In this document: positions 21,533 through 32,934 of the stretch, in pieces
How positions within the stretch are numbered: position 1 is the first letter of the stretch
Layout of the letters: every line of letters starts with the position of its first letter
NCBI GenBank assembly: GCA_914767935.1
Contig: OU612043.1
Coordinates: 251,388,620 to 251,452,619, forward strand
Direction of reading: 5' to 3'
Length of the DNA: 64,000 nucleotides
Origin: Coremacera marginata
Taxonomy: Eukaryota > Arthropoda > Insecta > Diptera > Sciomyzidae
The notes under the pieces: generated by a model
What the model was told of the DNA's origin: nothing
Database searches by the model: none
Seen by the model: the letters and a program-made list of their open reading frames with translations, nothing else
Made by a program: the position numbers and the translations under genes

Positions 21533-24130
21533 TTTTTTTTTTTTTTTTTTTTTTGTCTATACCAACGCTCAGGGGATGCCCCCTTTAAATGCGAAAGCAT
21601 TGCGCTAATTCGGAAGACGGGTGATAGTTAGTTGGAGGGTGGAAAGATGGAGTAGTGACGGTGAAGATTTGCTTTAAACTGACACAGATCAAAACTGCCG
21701 GGGAACACGCTCACAGGGAGATTATTCCACAATCTTACCGTGCGACCAAAAAACGAATTATCTCGGTAATGCGTGGTTCTATTGGGCACCGATGCAATGG
21801 TAAAGGGATGGGCTTGGAAAGCTGCCCGAGTAGACCTAGGAAAGACACGAACTGGTGGCGTCAGGCCATGTACCTCTCTTGAACATTTCCCATGGTAGAA
21901 CCTATACAAAAGGCTTAGGCAACCAACATTACGCCGATGCCCAAGAGAACTCAGGGGAGATAAAATGTTTTCGTATCCTATCATATATATCGCACGTCTT
22001 TGAATTCGGTCCAGAAGCTCCAAATAAGATCTCGAAGCTCCTGCCCAAATGTGCGAATTGTACTCCATTTTAGGCCTTATATAAGAGGTATAGATCATTC
22101 GAAGATCAGATGGGGTGAAGTATCGCTTGCACCGTTTTAAGAAACCTAGGCACTTGGCCGCTTCTTTCGACACATGGAAAATGTGATCATTCCAACGAAG
22201 GTCTGATTGTATCGACATGCCCAGAACGTCAAGAGTATCTGACTCCAAAAGATCCACACCATTCATATTCAAGGGAGCTAAGGGACAGTTCATCCGCTTG
22301 TGGGTTAACAGGCAACACTGGGTCTTGTTTGCATTAAACTCTACTCTATTAGCAAGACCCCACTCGGAGATTTTTTTCAAGTCATTAAGAAGTGTGTCAT
22401 TCATATTTTGCCTCTTACTCTCAATCTCCAAAGAACTCGGGCGTTTTTTGAAAAAATATGAATGACAAATGCTGCTGTCGTCCGCAAACGAATGAATTGG
22501 GTTATGAGTCAACGACAGAAGGTCGTTGATAAAAACCAGAAACAAAGTTGGCGATAGAACTGAACCCTGCGGTACTCCTGCGTTGATGGCGTGCTCACTG
22601 GACGAAATGCCGTCGATTACGACACGTATAGTTCTATCCTTAAGAAAGCACGTGATCCACCGAGCAAAGTTACCACCGACACCGTATGCAAATAGTTTGG
22701 AGACGAGTGCTTTATGCCACACTCGGTCAAACGCCTTTGAAATATCCAGAGCAACAACCCTGCTCTCACCGAACAGGTGAACGCATTGGTTCCATTTTTC
22801 TGTAAGGAACGCCATAAGGTCACCAGTAGACCGAGCCCTACGAAAACCATATTGACGGTCAATTAGCAATTCGTTGTGCTCCAGATAGTTCATTAGGTGG
22901 AAGTTTATAACGCTCTCCATAACTTTGGAAAGCGTAGAGCATATCGCAATGGGTCGGTAGTTTGCAGGATTCGTGGCATCGCCCTTTTTAGGTATCGGCT
23001 GGACATTTGCGACCTTCCAACAAGATGGAAATACTCCTGTCCTGTATGAGATGTTGAAAAGGTTGCGCAAAGGCCGAGCCAGTGTAGAAGCACACGTTTT
23101 AAGCACAATTGGTGGTATGCCATCAGGACCAGAGGCTTTGCTTATGTTGAGATTAGCAAGGACTCTTTTGACTGCTCTCGTTCGAAAATATATCTCCTTC
23201 ATTGAAGAAGAACTAGTCCCAACAAAGGGCAGTGGCTGACTGCTATCCGAGATTGTGGAATTGAGTGCAAACAATCCAGCCAACAGGTTCGCTTTATCAA
23301 CCGAGTCAGTGAAGATTTGGTCATCTTTTAAAAGAGTCGGAATCAACGGAGACGTTTGATTTTTAACTCTTTTAACAAATGACCAAAAGTTTTTGCTCCC
23401 TTTAGGGCAGAGAAGAACCTGTTCTCTAATGCGAGTTTCGTGAAGAAACTTTTCGCGTTTTAAAATTGCGTTACAGCGATTCCTAGCCTCGATGCGAAGT
23501 CTATTAGTATCAGCATTCTTATCAGATCGCCAATTCTGATAGGCTTCCTCTTTGGACCTGACTGCAATCCTGCAAGTCTCATTAAACCATGAGTGGTCTT
23601 TTGGTTTAATGATTCTCTTCTTATTGGGGATAAAAAACCGCATACGCAATAAGATAATTTCTTGTACCATGACAGCCGCGGCATTCACATTTCTATCAGC
23701 GAAACATAATTTCCAATTGAAGTTGCGATAAAAATTATTTAACGCATTCCAATTTGCTCTTTCATAAAACCATGCAGTCCTTTTCGGGGCTTTAGGCGTA
23801 AAGGTGCGAAGGTCAGAATATGAAATAACAGCGGAGATGGTACAATGGTCCGAATTACCAAGAGGTGCATTGACACTCACATCATATTTTTCATGATGAG
23901 AAGTCAGAAAAAGGTCTAAGATATTATGGCTTTGCAAATCATTTCGTGGGAAAAATGTTGGTTCCTTCACTAGTTGAATCAATTGGTTTGATTCAGCAAA
24001 AAGCTCAACATATTGTCCTTCAGGTGTGGTGTGGCTCGAGTGACATAACCAAGCCGAGTTGTGGACATTGAAATCGCCGGCAACAACGATTTCGCTGTCA
24101 GGAAACATTAAATCATATTTATATCTTTAA
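21533..24130 (-). mobile_element. 5'-truncated non-LTR retrotransposon with poly(A) tail
   Basis: Read on the minus strand, the element starts abruptly inside the endonuclease domain near 24130 and ends in 22 As (plus-strand T-run 21533-21554) after a ~70-nt 3' UTR. GC content is visibly higher than in the surroundings. 5' truncation and a poly(A) tail are the signature of target-primed reverse transcription. No convincing target-site duplication was found next to the tail and the truncation point. Confidence 0.85.
21628..24108 (-). CDS. LINE ORF2 fragment: endonuclease (partial) and reverse transcriptase, open
   Basis: This is an 826-residue open frame from the first in-frame ATG. Sense codons continue a little upstream to a stop, so the first Met is an artefact of truncation. 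Residues 1 to about 110 are the C-terminal part of an apurinic-type endonuclease (AGDFNVHNSAWL, then LGNSDHCTIS). Reverse transcriptase follows: SGPDGIPPIVLK, NYRPIAICSTLSKVME, RQYGFRRARST, ALDISKAFDRVWH, GVPQGSVLSP and the active site FADDS (YADD in most families), then KTQCCLLTHKR. The tail RTVRLWNNLPVSVFP is typical of many insect LINEs. The layout fits the CR1/Jockey group of EN-RT LINEs, but I cannot fix the clade. No frameshift or stop interrupts it, indicating a recent insertion. It cannot move by itself because ORF1 and the promoter are missing. Confidence 0.85.
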   Translation of the reverse strand: MFPDSEIVVAGDFNVHNSAWLCHSSHTTPEGQYVELFAESNQLIQLVKEPTFFPRNDLQSHNILDLFLTSHHEKYDVSVNAPLGNSDHCTISAVISYSDLRTFTPKAPKRTAWFYERANWNALNNFYRNFNWKLCFADRNVNAAAVMVQEIILLRMRFFIPNKKRIIKPKDHSWFNETCRIAVRSKEEAYQNWRSDKNADTNRLRIEARNRCNAILKREKFLHETRIREQVLLCPKGSKNFWSFVKRVKNQTSPLIPTLLKDDQIFTDSVDKANLLAGLFALNSTISDSSQPLPFVGTSSSSMKEIYFRTRAVKRVLANLNISKASGPDGIPPIVLKTCASTLARPLRNLFNISYRTGVFPSCWKVANVQPIPKKGDATNPANYRPIAICSTLSKVMESVINFHLMNYLEHNELLIDRQYGFRRARSTGDLMAFLTEKWNQCVHLFGESRVVALDISKAFDRVWHKALVSKLFAYGVGGNFARWITCFLKDRTIRVVIDGISSSEHAINAGVPQGSVLSPTLFLVFINDLLSLTHNPIHSFADDSSICHSYFFKKRPSSLEIESKRQNMNDTLLNDLKKISEWGLANRVEFNANKTQCCLLTHKRMNCPLAPLNMNGVDLLESDTLDVLGMSIQSDLRWNDHIFHVSKEAAKCLGFLKRCKRYFTPSDLRMIYTSYIRPKMEYNSHIWAGASRSYLELLDRIQRRAIYMIGYENILSPLSSLGHRRNVGCLSLLYRFYHGKCSREVHGLTPPVRVFPRSTRAAFQAHPFTIASVPNRTTHYRDNSFFGRTVRLWNNLPVSVFPGSFDLCQFKANLHRHYSIFPPSN

Positions 24131-26389
24131 AACAACAGCTAAACCAAGTAACAAGATATCGTTTATTGGGTATTATTATTGTATGGGAGATATTACAATA
24201 CATGGTCCAGTCCCATAAATTGCGAAATTTTCCATAAATTTTTTGGACTTAAGATTCTGATGAATATGAATTAGATGTAAGTGTTAATAGCATATTTTTA
24301 CGCATTGATTACAAAACATCGGAATTTCTCTAATACACCTGCATTAAAATCTATACCGCAGTTAAGAAGAAGTTAGCATACAAAAAGACGCAAAAAGCGA
24401 CTTTGTTTTGCACAATGTATACAGAAGGTATAGATAACTAAAAATGATAAAGTAGGTACCTTATGCCTATATGATACTTAATTTTTTTTGCTCAATTTTT
24501 GCCATTGAAAATGAAAACTAGGGCAGTTCAAATAGTACGAATGCATGGGTTCAATTGGTGTGAGTGAGTACGCACATAGTACGAATTGGAGAAAAATTTG
24601 TAGGACGGACTGTATTTTCCTTGCATTTTTTTGCCGTTTCTTTCAATTCGTTCTTCGTTAAGTTTCGATCAAATATTTACTGTGCTGTTAATAAATAATT
24701 TGAGATTTTTAGAGCAAACAAAACTATTTAAGATAAATGTATGCTGAATTTGAAGTGATGTGTGTAGCTTATATAATTTTTTAAATGCAGCTGATCTTAA
24801 AAACATCAGAAATAAAAAAGTAACAACGTTTATCCTTTTCTTACAAAATATGTCTGTCCTGCCCACGCGCCACTTGTTTTCAGGTTTTAAAATTGGACAA
24901 AAAAAATTAAGTATCATACGGGCTTTAGCAATTAAGCAAAATATTGTATTTTAGAACAACATCCTCCATTAAAAATACACCAACAATTTTTTTAAAATAT
25001 CATTTATTCATAAAAGGCTTTTGGTCAAGGAATGTGGATTTTGTTAAAGTTTTCTAAGGATTCAATAAAGATTTTGGTTTTTAAAATTATGGAAGTAGTA
25101 TGTGGCCATTTTTCCGTGCATGGTATAAATATTCCTTTATTATTAGTACACAAAGAAAATATAGAACTTAAAACACTCCTTCCCTTCTATCTAAAAAATC
25201 ATGTTTTAACTGAAGGGAAATTAAATAATATTCAAATAAAACTATCTTTAGCACTAGGAATTACATTGTAACATTACCTTTGCTTGGAAACTGGTGATTG
25301 ATTATTTTTTATTTTTTTTGAGATTTTTAAGAAAACAATAACTTCCACAGAGTATTTAATGAGGAGAAAATCTCAAACTGTAAATATATTAAAAAATTTT
25401 GTTGTGAGAAATTTGAATTTAAGAACAAGTTTTCTATAATTCCAGTTAATTAATATTTCGCTACTTCTTTAGAAATCTCGCAACAAACAACAAAAACTTT
25501 CTTCCTGCAATACGACACAAACATTTCCGAGTGTATTAGAGACATATGTGACATGCAGATACCTTTAATGTTGCAGGTAGTTTTTTGATAAATATTTTTT
25601 ATTAAATTATTGAAATCTTTTAAGACTAACCGGCTTAAAATTAAATTTAATGGAAAGAAGCGACAGATCAAGAAAACCAAAAACGTAAACAAAATTTTGT
25701 TTTAGTACATAACACTTTGAAAATAATAAATGATTTATGCCTTTATTCAATTCTGAGAACATTTGCTCTATGAAATGAAGAATAAAAACATTTTTATAAA
25801 AAAGTTAAAGGTCATAAAAGTTTTTATGAATTTTTTTTTAAATCCAGTTTATTTTATAGCGTCGCTCTATGGAGAAAGTTCAACTAAAAAACTGTTAACC
25901 ACAATTAATCGATGTATGGAAGAACAGTACTAGCTAGCTCTATCAAAAATCCATTACATATATGATTAGAAATTTTTCCAATTATAGTAGTAATACGTAA
26001 AGTAAACAACCAGGATGAAATTGAGCTATGCCTGATTAATAATGTTATCAGAAAGAATAACTTATGATTGGGCCTATCAATAGGTATGTAAATATAAATA
26101 AGATAAAAAATGTAATCAAAAATTTTGGAAAAAATACATACAAAATATTTTTTTATTGATTTATTGCAATAAAACACATAAATTTAATCAAATACACAAC
26201 ACTTCTGCACACTTCAGTACACAACACTTTTAGTACATTAGAAACCTTCTCCGTTGGTATTATTTTGGTTTTTCCTTCAAATTTTGCGGCATGTTGCGGT
26301 ATTTTTCAAATGTTTTTAAATAATTCGAAGTTTTTGGAAAGCTTGTTCTCAAATGAGAGACTCAAATAAAGAGAAAGTCATATAACTTA
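24131..26389. other. AT-rich DNA, no gene recognised
   Basis: Short open frames exist (for example 79 codons at 25032-25271 on the plus strand), but none shows a recognisable motif, and none is supported by flanking splice signals that I could match. A short direct repeat around ACACAACACTT occurs at 26195-26230. Confidence 0.35.
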
Positions 26390-26609
26390 TCTGTGGCCAC
26401 AAGGAATAACGACTAAACTCAAAATATCATAAAAAAGCGAGTTCATTTTTGCGCGAAGTTCATTTTTGCACAGAATAGATAACCACTTATGTCGGCGCAT
26501 ATTTCGTTGGTTTAACGGTTGGTTCATATGTTTCAGAAAAAAGGTCGTAGATTAAAATATCTTTTTAGACGATATTTTGAGTTTAGTCGTTGTTCCTTGT
26601 CACCACAGA
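26390..26609. mobile_element. Tc1/mariner-type MITE, 220 bp, TA duplication
   Basis: The terminal inverted repeats are about 39 bp with three mismatches. They begin TCTGTGG, continue ACAAGGAA, and then AACGACTAAACTCAAAATAT on both sides. TA flanks the element at 26388-26389 and 26610-26611. There is no coding capacity. Size, TIR length and TA duplication fit a Tc1/mariner-superfamily MITE. Confidence 0.82.
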
Positions 26610-26611
26610 TA

Positions 26612-27500
26612 TGGGCAAATCTCAGCGTGTCGGACGTTTCATTCGTACGCTTGTTTTAAAAATTTTTCATACGATCCAGGGATATATTTGGGATAAGTGT
26701 ATATTATCGAAAAGCTATGTATTGATATAGTAAAAAAAAATAAAACAAATTTTTATTCAACTCAAATTTATAACAAAATTTTTATTTTAAACATGCGATC
26801 AGACGCTTCACAAAATGGAAGTGATTTTAGGACTTAGCTCATATTATGCCTAGATCTGCGAATTTATCAGGCGTACAAAAAAAGTCAGAAGACAATATTT
26901 TTTACAAATTTAACAAGCTTTCAGAAAAGTCATGCGTCTTCATTACTAAGGGCATAGTGACGTCACAGTAAATTATTTTATTTGTTCGGACGTTTCAGAT
27001 TTGTCCATTGTGTATATATATTGGGTAATTAAGTAATTAAGTTACTAAGTATTTAAATTATTAAAAAACAAATTTTATATGTTGTTCCTTCCTTGCCTCA
27101 ATCATTTCATTATTATCTTAAGCCAAAACCTTCCATCTTTAATAAAACAAAAACATTTACGAAACACTAACTAAACATTTACTAAAAAGAAAAACTACAT
27201 TTGTGAAACATTGCGGGCAATTTGATCATCATGGTAAATAAAATAGTGTATAAATTGCTTAAATAAATAATATGTAAATGTTTCTCCAGGATAATATTCT
27301 AAGATAAAAAGATTTTAATAACTTTTAATTTTTCACCTGTGGTTGACCATATATAGTAAGTACAAGTTCTGATCAAATAATCTAATACCATTCAATGAAA
27401 TTCACAATCAGGTGCATTATTATTACCACATTATTATCACACTATCAAAAAAAAAAAAAAACTAGACCTTTATTTCCATTTCAAATGCAATCAGACTATA
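26612..27500. other. AT-rich DNA, no gene recognised
   Basis: No motif-bearing ORF or structured repeat was found. Confidence 0.3.
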
Positions 27501-28296
27501 GATTCTGAAAATCGCCTAGCTAAAGCTAAATCTCTATCGCTAAAATGCTTAAAAAAATTATTCGTGCAGTTCCTAAGCGATTTCGCTAAAATGCGATTCT
27601 GAGTTTCAAATCGCTTAGCTAAAAACGTTACTTTTACTACTGGCTATTCTTATATCAAAAATTTATTCAATAAGCGTATACATTTTCAATGAAATAATAT
27701 AGATAAAAAAAACTTGCTCGTAATATAAATAAAAATGTTAAATGATTGTCGCGCAACAAATTTAAAGTGAGGAGACGTTTGCTAAGGGTTTCGACAGATC
27801 TTTTCGATATGCCCGAAATGAGGTTCATGAAGCATTTTCGCTTTAAAAGATTCGTTTTTAAGGATTTCTTTTAGGAAGTCGAACCATTCATGGAAGGTGG
27901 AAAATCTTTTTTATACCTACCAAAGCAATTACGGTTTTTATTTGCTGTGAGGTTTTTTGCTCAAGGTAAGTATCTACTGCTTTTATTAGCAAATTCGTAA
28001 TTTTGCATATTTTAGGAAGCTATCAAAGTTCCGTTTCTCAGAATTCCAGTCTAAATGTGTCGCATATTTCAAACTCTGAGAATATTTTATACATCATAGA
28101 AGGTAAACGTGATTTTTATTCAATACTTGTAATAAAGAATTTCAACCAATTTTAACAAAACTTGCATAACACAAGAGTGCATAACAACAATCGAAGCTTA
28201 TGTGTAAGCTACCAATTCATTTAATAAATTTTTCTGAAGTTTCAAGAGGTTGAACCTTTCCCTAAAAGCATATTAAACTAAAAAAATGTTAATATA

Positions 28297-29206
28297 CAGG
28301 GCTGTCCATATTCGAAGCGCCCATCTGGCAACACTGTAACTTTCCGGAGTGATGCCAAATCGACTAATAACATACCGCATTTGAAGCGTCATTCAAAGCA
28401 AATGTTTACAATGGAACAGTACACGCCACGCATACGCTCTAAAATTGTTGAAATTTACATTCAACAAAACAAGTCAATAGTGAAAACTCAACGTGCTTTC
28501 AAAAAAATAAATAAAGTGAAAAGTGCGCCTTCCAAGAAAACAATTTATCGTTTGTATGAAACTGAAAATCCACAAGAGATTCAAGAGGTACCTCTTCACG
28601 ATGCAAAAGTCACTGTTTGGTGCGGCGTTTGTGCTAAAATGCTCATTGGGCCGTTCTTTTTCGAAGATGATAATGGCCACAGAGTTACTGTCAATCAGGA
28701 GCGTTATCGCGATATGATAAACAGTTTTTTCATGCCAATCGTTCGTCGAAAGCGTATCAGGCACTACTGGTTTCAACAAGAGGGCGCGCCACCACACACA
28801 AGCCGCACTACAATCGATTTTTTGAAGCAATTGTTCCCTGGCCGTTTGATGTCAAAAAATGGTTTGATGTCAAAACGCCTCCACACTTCTTTTTGTGGGG
28901 TTATTTGAAATCAAAGGTTTACGTCAACAAGCCAAAGACCCTAGAAGAGCTGAAAACCAACATCCGTCAAGAAATAACCGCCATTCCCATCGAAATGTTG
29001 AAGAAAACCATGGAAAATGCTGCAAAACGGGCACAATATGTCGTAGAGGCCAATGGCGACCATTTACGAGATATCATATTCAAGAAATGATGTAAGCAAA
29101 TCTACTTGAACCCAATTAAATGATATTTATGACGAACAGACAAAAAATTGTGGTTATTTTGATTTATTAAAAAATAAAATGGGCGCTTCGAATATTGACA
29201 ACCCTG
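28297..29206 (+). mobile_element. Internally deleted mariner-like transposon, 910 bp
   Basis: The 28-bp terminal inverted repeats start CAGGGCTGTC (left) and CAGGGTTGTC (right, complemented) and continue ATATTCGAAGCGCCCAT on both sides, differing at two positions. The TA duplication at 28295-28296 and 29207-29208 is intact. Full-length relatives are about 1.3 kb, so roughly 350-400 bp are missing from the middle. It sits inside the element at 27501-29626 and is younger than it. Confidence 0.9.
28381..29090 (+). pseudogene. mariner-like transposase remnant, all three catalytic positions lost
   Basis: The N-terminal helix-turn-helix part is readable (YTPRIRSKIVEIYIQQNKS, KTIYRLYE). After YRLYE the frame jumps to ENPQEIQEVPLHDAKVTVWC, so the segment with the first catalytic Asp is deleted. 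The second catalytic site reads QQEGAPPHTS, where the family has QQDGA. Around 28846-28880 a short direct duplication (TTTGATGTCAAAA twice) is followed by a frame change. The usual proline-rich SPDLTPPDFFLWG stretch is reduced to PPHFFLWG, so the third Asp is replaced by His. The C-terminus (YLKSKVYVNKPKTLEEL to LRDIIFKK) is intact in another frame up to 29090. The protein cannot be an active transposase. Confidence 0.85.
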
Positions 29207-29629
29207 TATTTGCTAAATGCAAATAGCAAATTTTAAAATAAAACTACTTTAAATATGTATATTTGCCTTTGAAAACATTCAAAACAGACGAAGTGTTAAT
29301 TTTTCTTAACAAGTAAATCAAAAATTACGAGTTTCATTCAAAAACTTTTTATTTTAAATTTAATGACAACAAAATATTGGACTCCAAAATTATAGCTAAA
29401 AATAAAAAAAAGATGTTCTGAAAATTGCCAAAAAAAGTTCATAATCGTGTCAATTGCTAAAAATTTAGAACTGACAGCTTAGATTTCATTCTTTGTTAAA
29501 AGTTCGTTCATTCTCAAATTTTTTAGAATCAAAATAAGCGATGGAGTTTTTCAGAATCGCAGTTATCGCTAAAAACTTTAAATTTAGGCTTAGCGATGGA
29601 GATTTAGCTTTACCGTTTTTCAGAATTCG

Positions 29630-30000
29630 TCCTCAGATTTTAATAGATTGAAGGAATGCTCTTTACTGTATATAGGATTTATACAAAATGTGAATTCAAC
29701 AAGTAAAGAAAAACCTTCGACTAGGGCGAAGTTCAAATACTCCCGCAACCGAGTTTAAGTATATTCAAAGTCTTTAGCCATCTATTAAATATTTTTAATT
29801 TTAATTTAATACTTAATTTTGTCTAATCACAGCTTATGTATAATATACTACGCCAGTTCATTAATTTTTGCGTATTTATTAAGATTTTTCCATTCTAATG
29901 ACGTCTTTCTGTATGGTAGGATCGATTTTGCACAATTAAAAACTAAGAGTGCATAGTAAAAATACAAGTACATATTCAAAACTTAGCTTACATAGCAACT
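29630..30000. other. AT-rich spacer, no gene seen
   Basis: No motif or clear repeat is seen before the tandem arrays begin. Confidence 0.3.
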
Positions 30001-30870
30001 TTGTAAGGAAGTAGAAGTGGGTTTCATGTGATTTTGCCAAATTTCATTGTCAGAGTTTATATTGAAAGCTCAAAAATCAGGCTAAATTTCTAATACTAAA
30101 TATCAAATTTCAGATCACTACATTAACATTTGTGAAATTTTAGGAGTTTTTTTAATTTAATTTAAGTCAGTAAAATAATTTTTATAGAATCTTAAGAAAG
30201 TTTACAGTTTGTATGAAGCCACTTTATATGGGAGGTAGGCGTGGTTTTGCTAAGATTTTTTTTAAAATTTCATAGTCAGGGCTTCTATTAGAAATCAAAG
30301 CTTATAAGCGTGGTATTCATATGATGTGATTTTGATGAATTTCATGGTCAGTGATTATATTAAATATCAGGGCTAATATACTAAATTTCAGGTCAGTAAA
30401 TTTACATTTGTGAAATTTTTGGAGATTTTAACGTTTTGATGACGCCCTTTTTATCAGAAGTAGGCGTGGTTTCCAGTCAATTTTGACAAATTACATTTAA
30501 GGTGGGTAAAATATATATAATGGAAGACTTTCATTTTCATGGCTTGTATAAAAAATCAAAGCTAATGTGTATAACATCAAGTCATTTAATAATTTTTGTG
30601 GGTTTACTAACTTATAAAAGTTATAACTTACCGTTCTGATAACGCCTTTTTGTATGGAAGGTGTGGTATTCATTCGATTTTGACAAATTTCAAATTATTA
30701 ATGTATCTTTGAAATGAAAGTTGAAAATTATTTCATTAATATTTGTGGATTTAAAGAGACTACGGTTTAATTCAAGTCATTTTGTGAACGAGGTTTTTTG
30801 TGTGTGGTTTTTATCCGATTTAGCTCATTTCCGAACTTAATTTTTATGTGCGACGAAGGTCTTATATGCA
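30000..30870 (+). repeat. Tandem array A, left block (GTAGGCGTGGTTTT units)
   Basis: Degenerate units carry GTAGGCGTGGTTTTCATCCG, then GATTTTGCCAAATTTCATAG, then TCAGTAAATTTACATTTGTG, then TTTTTGTGGATTTT. Anchors lie at about 30015, 30235, 30307, 30461, 30660 and 30803. Spacing varies because of internal indels. The same units reappear in the same direction at 32280-32770, so array B and a MITE interrupt, or were amplified within, one longer array. Confidence 0.65.
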
Positions 30871-31129
30871 GTCTTATTTGTTGACCTCTCATCCTCGAAC
30901 GAATTAAAAGCATGTAGCCCTTGTCTTACGACGAAGGTCTATCGATAAAATTTAACAATCACATATTTGTAAACACGCACAATTCTTGTTGCAGCATTCA
31001 TAAAATACAACACATTCACTTCAATTAACACTACATTAAATTAAACTAGTAAGGAATGGAGCTTCGGCAGGGTACCGAAGCTAAAATACCCCTCCCTGGC
31101 AAATTCATGCCAACGGTGTAAAATAATTT

Positions 31130-31960
31130 CGTTTAAAATGAAAGTGCCACGCCTCTTTCAATTCGAGCCAATTTTCTAGACTGCTGACTGCTCATTATTC
31201 TAAAAAATATGGAAAGTTTGGAAGAAGTCGTACAAACGCTATAGAAGGAGTTTGACTTAAACTTAAATGGCACGCCCCTGTCTAATTCCGCTCAATTTGT
31301 TATACTACTCACTGCTCATTATTCCAAAGAATATATTTACAAAATTTGTTTGAAATTAGAAAAACGGTGTAGAAGGAGTTCGATTAGAATTAAAATTCAC
31401 ACGCCCCTTGTCCAATTCCACCCACTTTGTAAGCTTATAACTTCTTATTATACAAAAGAATATGTGTGTGCGAAATTTGGTTGAAGTCGGAGAAACAGTG
31501 TGATGGAAATATATTAAAAATAAAGTGCCACGCCCCTTGTGTAGTACCGCCCACTTTTATAAACTCCAGACTGATCCTTATGCCAAATAATATGTATGCA
31601 AAATTTGGTTTAAGTTGGACAAACAGTGTAAAGGAGTTCGATTAGAGTTAAATTGACAAGCCCCTTGTCCAATTCTACCCACTTTTGTAGGCTTAAAACT
31701 TCTCATTATGCTCAAGAATATTTGTAAGAAATTTGGTTGAAATCGGACAAACGGAGTAGATAGAGCTAGTTTAAAAATTAAGTGCCACGCCCCCTGTCTA
31801 GTACCGCCCAATTTTATAAACTTACTCGTAAGAGTATTCAAATTACCAAGGAAAATATATGTGCAAAATTTGTTGATGTCTAACACACGGTGTTGAAGAA
31901 GTTCGATTAAAAGTAAGATGGCACGCCCACTTTCCAAGTCTAAAGACTTCACATTACACC
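31130..31960 (+). repeat. Tandem array B, seven ~129-bp CACGCCCC units
   Basis: Each unit has GTGCCACGCCCCTTGT, AATTCCGCCCACTTT, an ACTGCTCATTAT-like stretch, AATATGTGTGCAAAATTTGG, then TTGAAGTCGGACAAACGGTG, then GTAGAAGGAGTTCGATTA. CACGCC anchors fall at 31146, 31271, 31400, 31529, 31658 (as CAAGCC), 31796 and 31922, an almost constant 125-138 bp. The regular spacing and small divergence indicate a younger amplification than array A. Confidence 0.8.
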
Positions 31961-32202
31961 ATATCGCACACTAAATACAAAACAGTCACAACTCAAAATT
32001 TTTAAATTTCTGGGTGAAGCAAAAAATCATTTTATTTTTGAAGGACAAACCTTTTTTCTTAAATTATAGAGAAGGAAGATATGTTCAAAATGTATTTGAT
32101 GTGTTACAGTGAAAGTATATGATCACTACAAATAGTTTTACATTAAAAAGTTAAAATTTGTAAATTTTGAGTTGTGACTGTTTTGTATTTAGTGTGAGAT
32201 AT
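31961..32202. mobile_element. MITE of about 242 bp with ~45-bp TIRs
   Basis: The left end CATATCGCACACTAAATAC continues AAAACAGTCACAACTCAAAA. The right end, complemented, is the same except for T in place of G after CATATC. Flanking bases outside also resemble each other, so the exact borders and a TA duplication are uncertain. It sits exactly at the border between array B and the right block of array A. Size and TIR form suggest Tc1/mariner origin. Confidence 0.7.
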
Positions 32203-32279
32203 GTGTATAAAGAACATATGTGCTAAATTTAGTATGTGTTGGATAAACGATGTGAGTGAAATTTGGAAAACGAAAGTTT

Positions 32280-32770
32280 TCTATTTTGATGACGTCACTT
32301 TGTATGGAAGGTATGCGTGGCTTTCATCCGATTTTGCCAAATATCATAGAGATGGTTCATACTATATAACAAAGCCAATGTGAAAAATTTCAAGACATTT
32401 CTTTAATTTTTGTGGATTTTTAAGCGATTTTTGAATATAGCCAATTTGTATGGGAGGTAGGCGTGGTTTTCATCCGATTTTGTCAAATATCATAGTAATG
32501 GTCCACATTTAATATCAAAGCCTATTCCATATAGGAACTTCAAGACCTTTCTTTAATTTGAGCAGCTTTTTAAGAGATTTTACGGTTACTATAAAGCCAT
32601 TTTGTATGGAAGGTAGGCGTGGTTTTCATCCGATTTTTCCAAATTTTATAGTCAGGTTTTATATTTTATATTTGAAGACATTTCTTTAATTTTTGTGGAT
32701 TTTTAAGAAATTTTACTATAAAAATTAAGTCACTATGGGACATAGGCGTGGTTTTCATTCGATTTGTCTC
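32280..32770 (+). repeat. Tandem array A, right block
   Basis: Three to four units carry GTAGGCGTGGTTTTCATCCG at about 32310, 32458, 32612 and 32740, roughly 150 bp apart. Each unit continues with a TCAAATATCATAG-like stretch, AAGACATTTCTTTAATTTTT and GTGGATTTTTAAG. It is followed by a GC-richer tail (32820-32930) containing GACAGACAGGCAGAC and GATACCGCGAACGAGTT, phrases often found at the ends of fly repeats. Confidence 0.65.
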
Positions 32771-32934
32771 ATTTTCGAAATTTATATTTTGAATTTCATC
32801 GCGAAAGCTTTAAAATTACGACTGTAATCGTGTCGACAGACAGGCAGACGCGGTACGCGTTGAGGTATAAAAATGATACCGCGAACGAGTTAAGCCTTTT
32901 TGGAATCACCGCTACACATTTCTATCATAAAATA

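Larger units (their letters stand above)
27501..29626. mobile_element. TIR element with ATCGCTAAA-type subterminal repeats, hosting a mariner
   Basis: The left end reads ATTCTGAAAATCGCC and then AGCTAAATCTCTATCGCTAA. The right end, complemented, reads ATTCTGAAAAACGG and then AGCTAAATCTCCATCGCTAA. The subterminal zones repeat GATTCTGA and ATCGCTAAAA several times (for example 27585-27625 and 29535-29575). Subtracting the nested mariner leaves about 1.2 kb with no coding capacity. A target duplication was not resolved. The architecture is like that of the elements at 14297, 15759 and 61505, but the motif is different. Confidence 0.62.
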
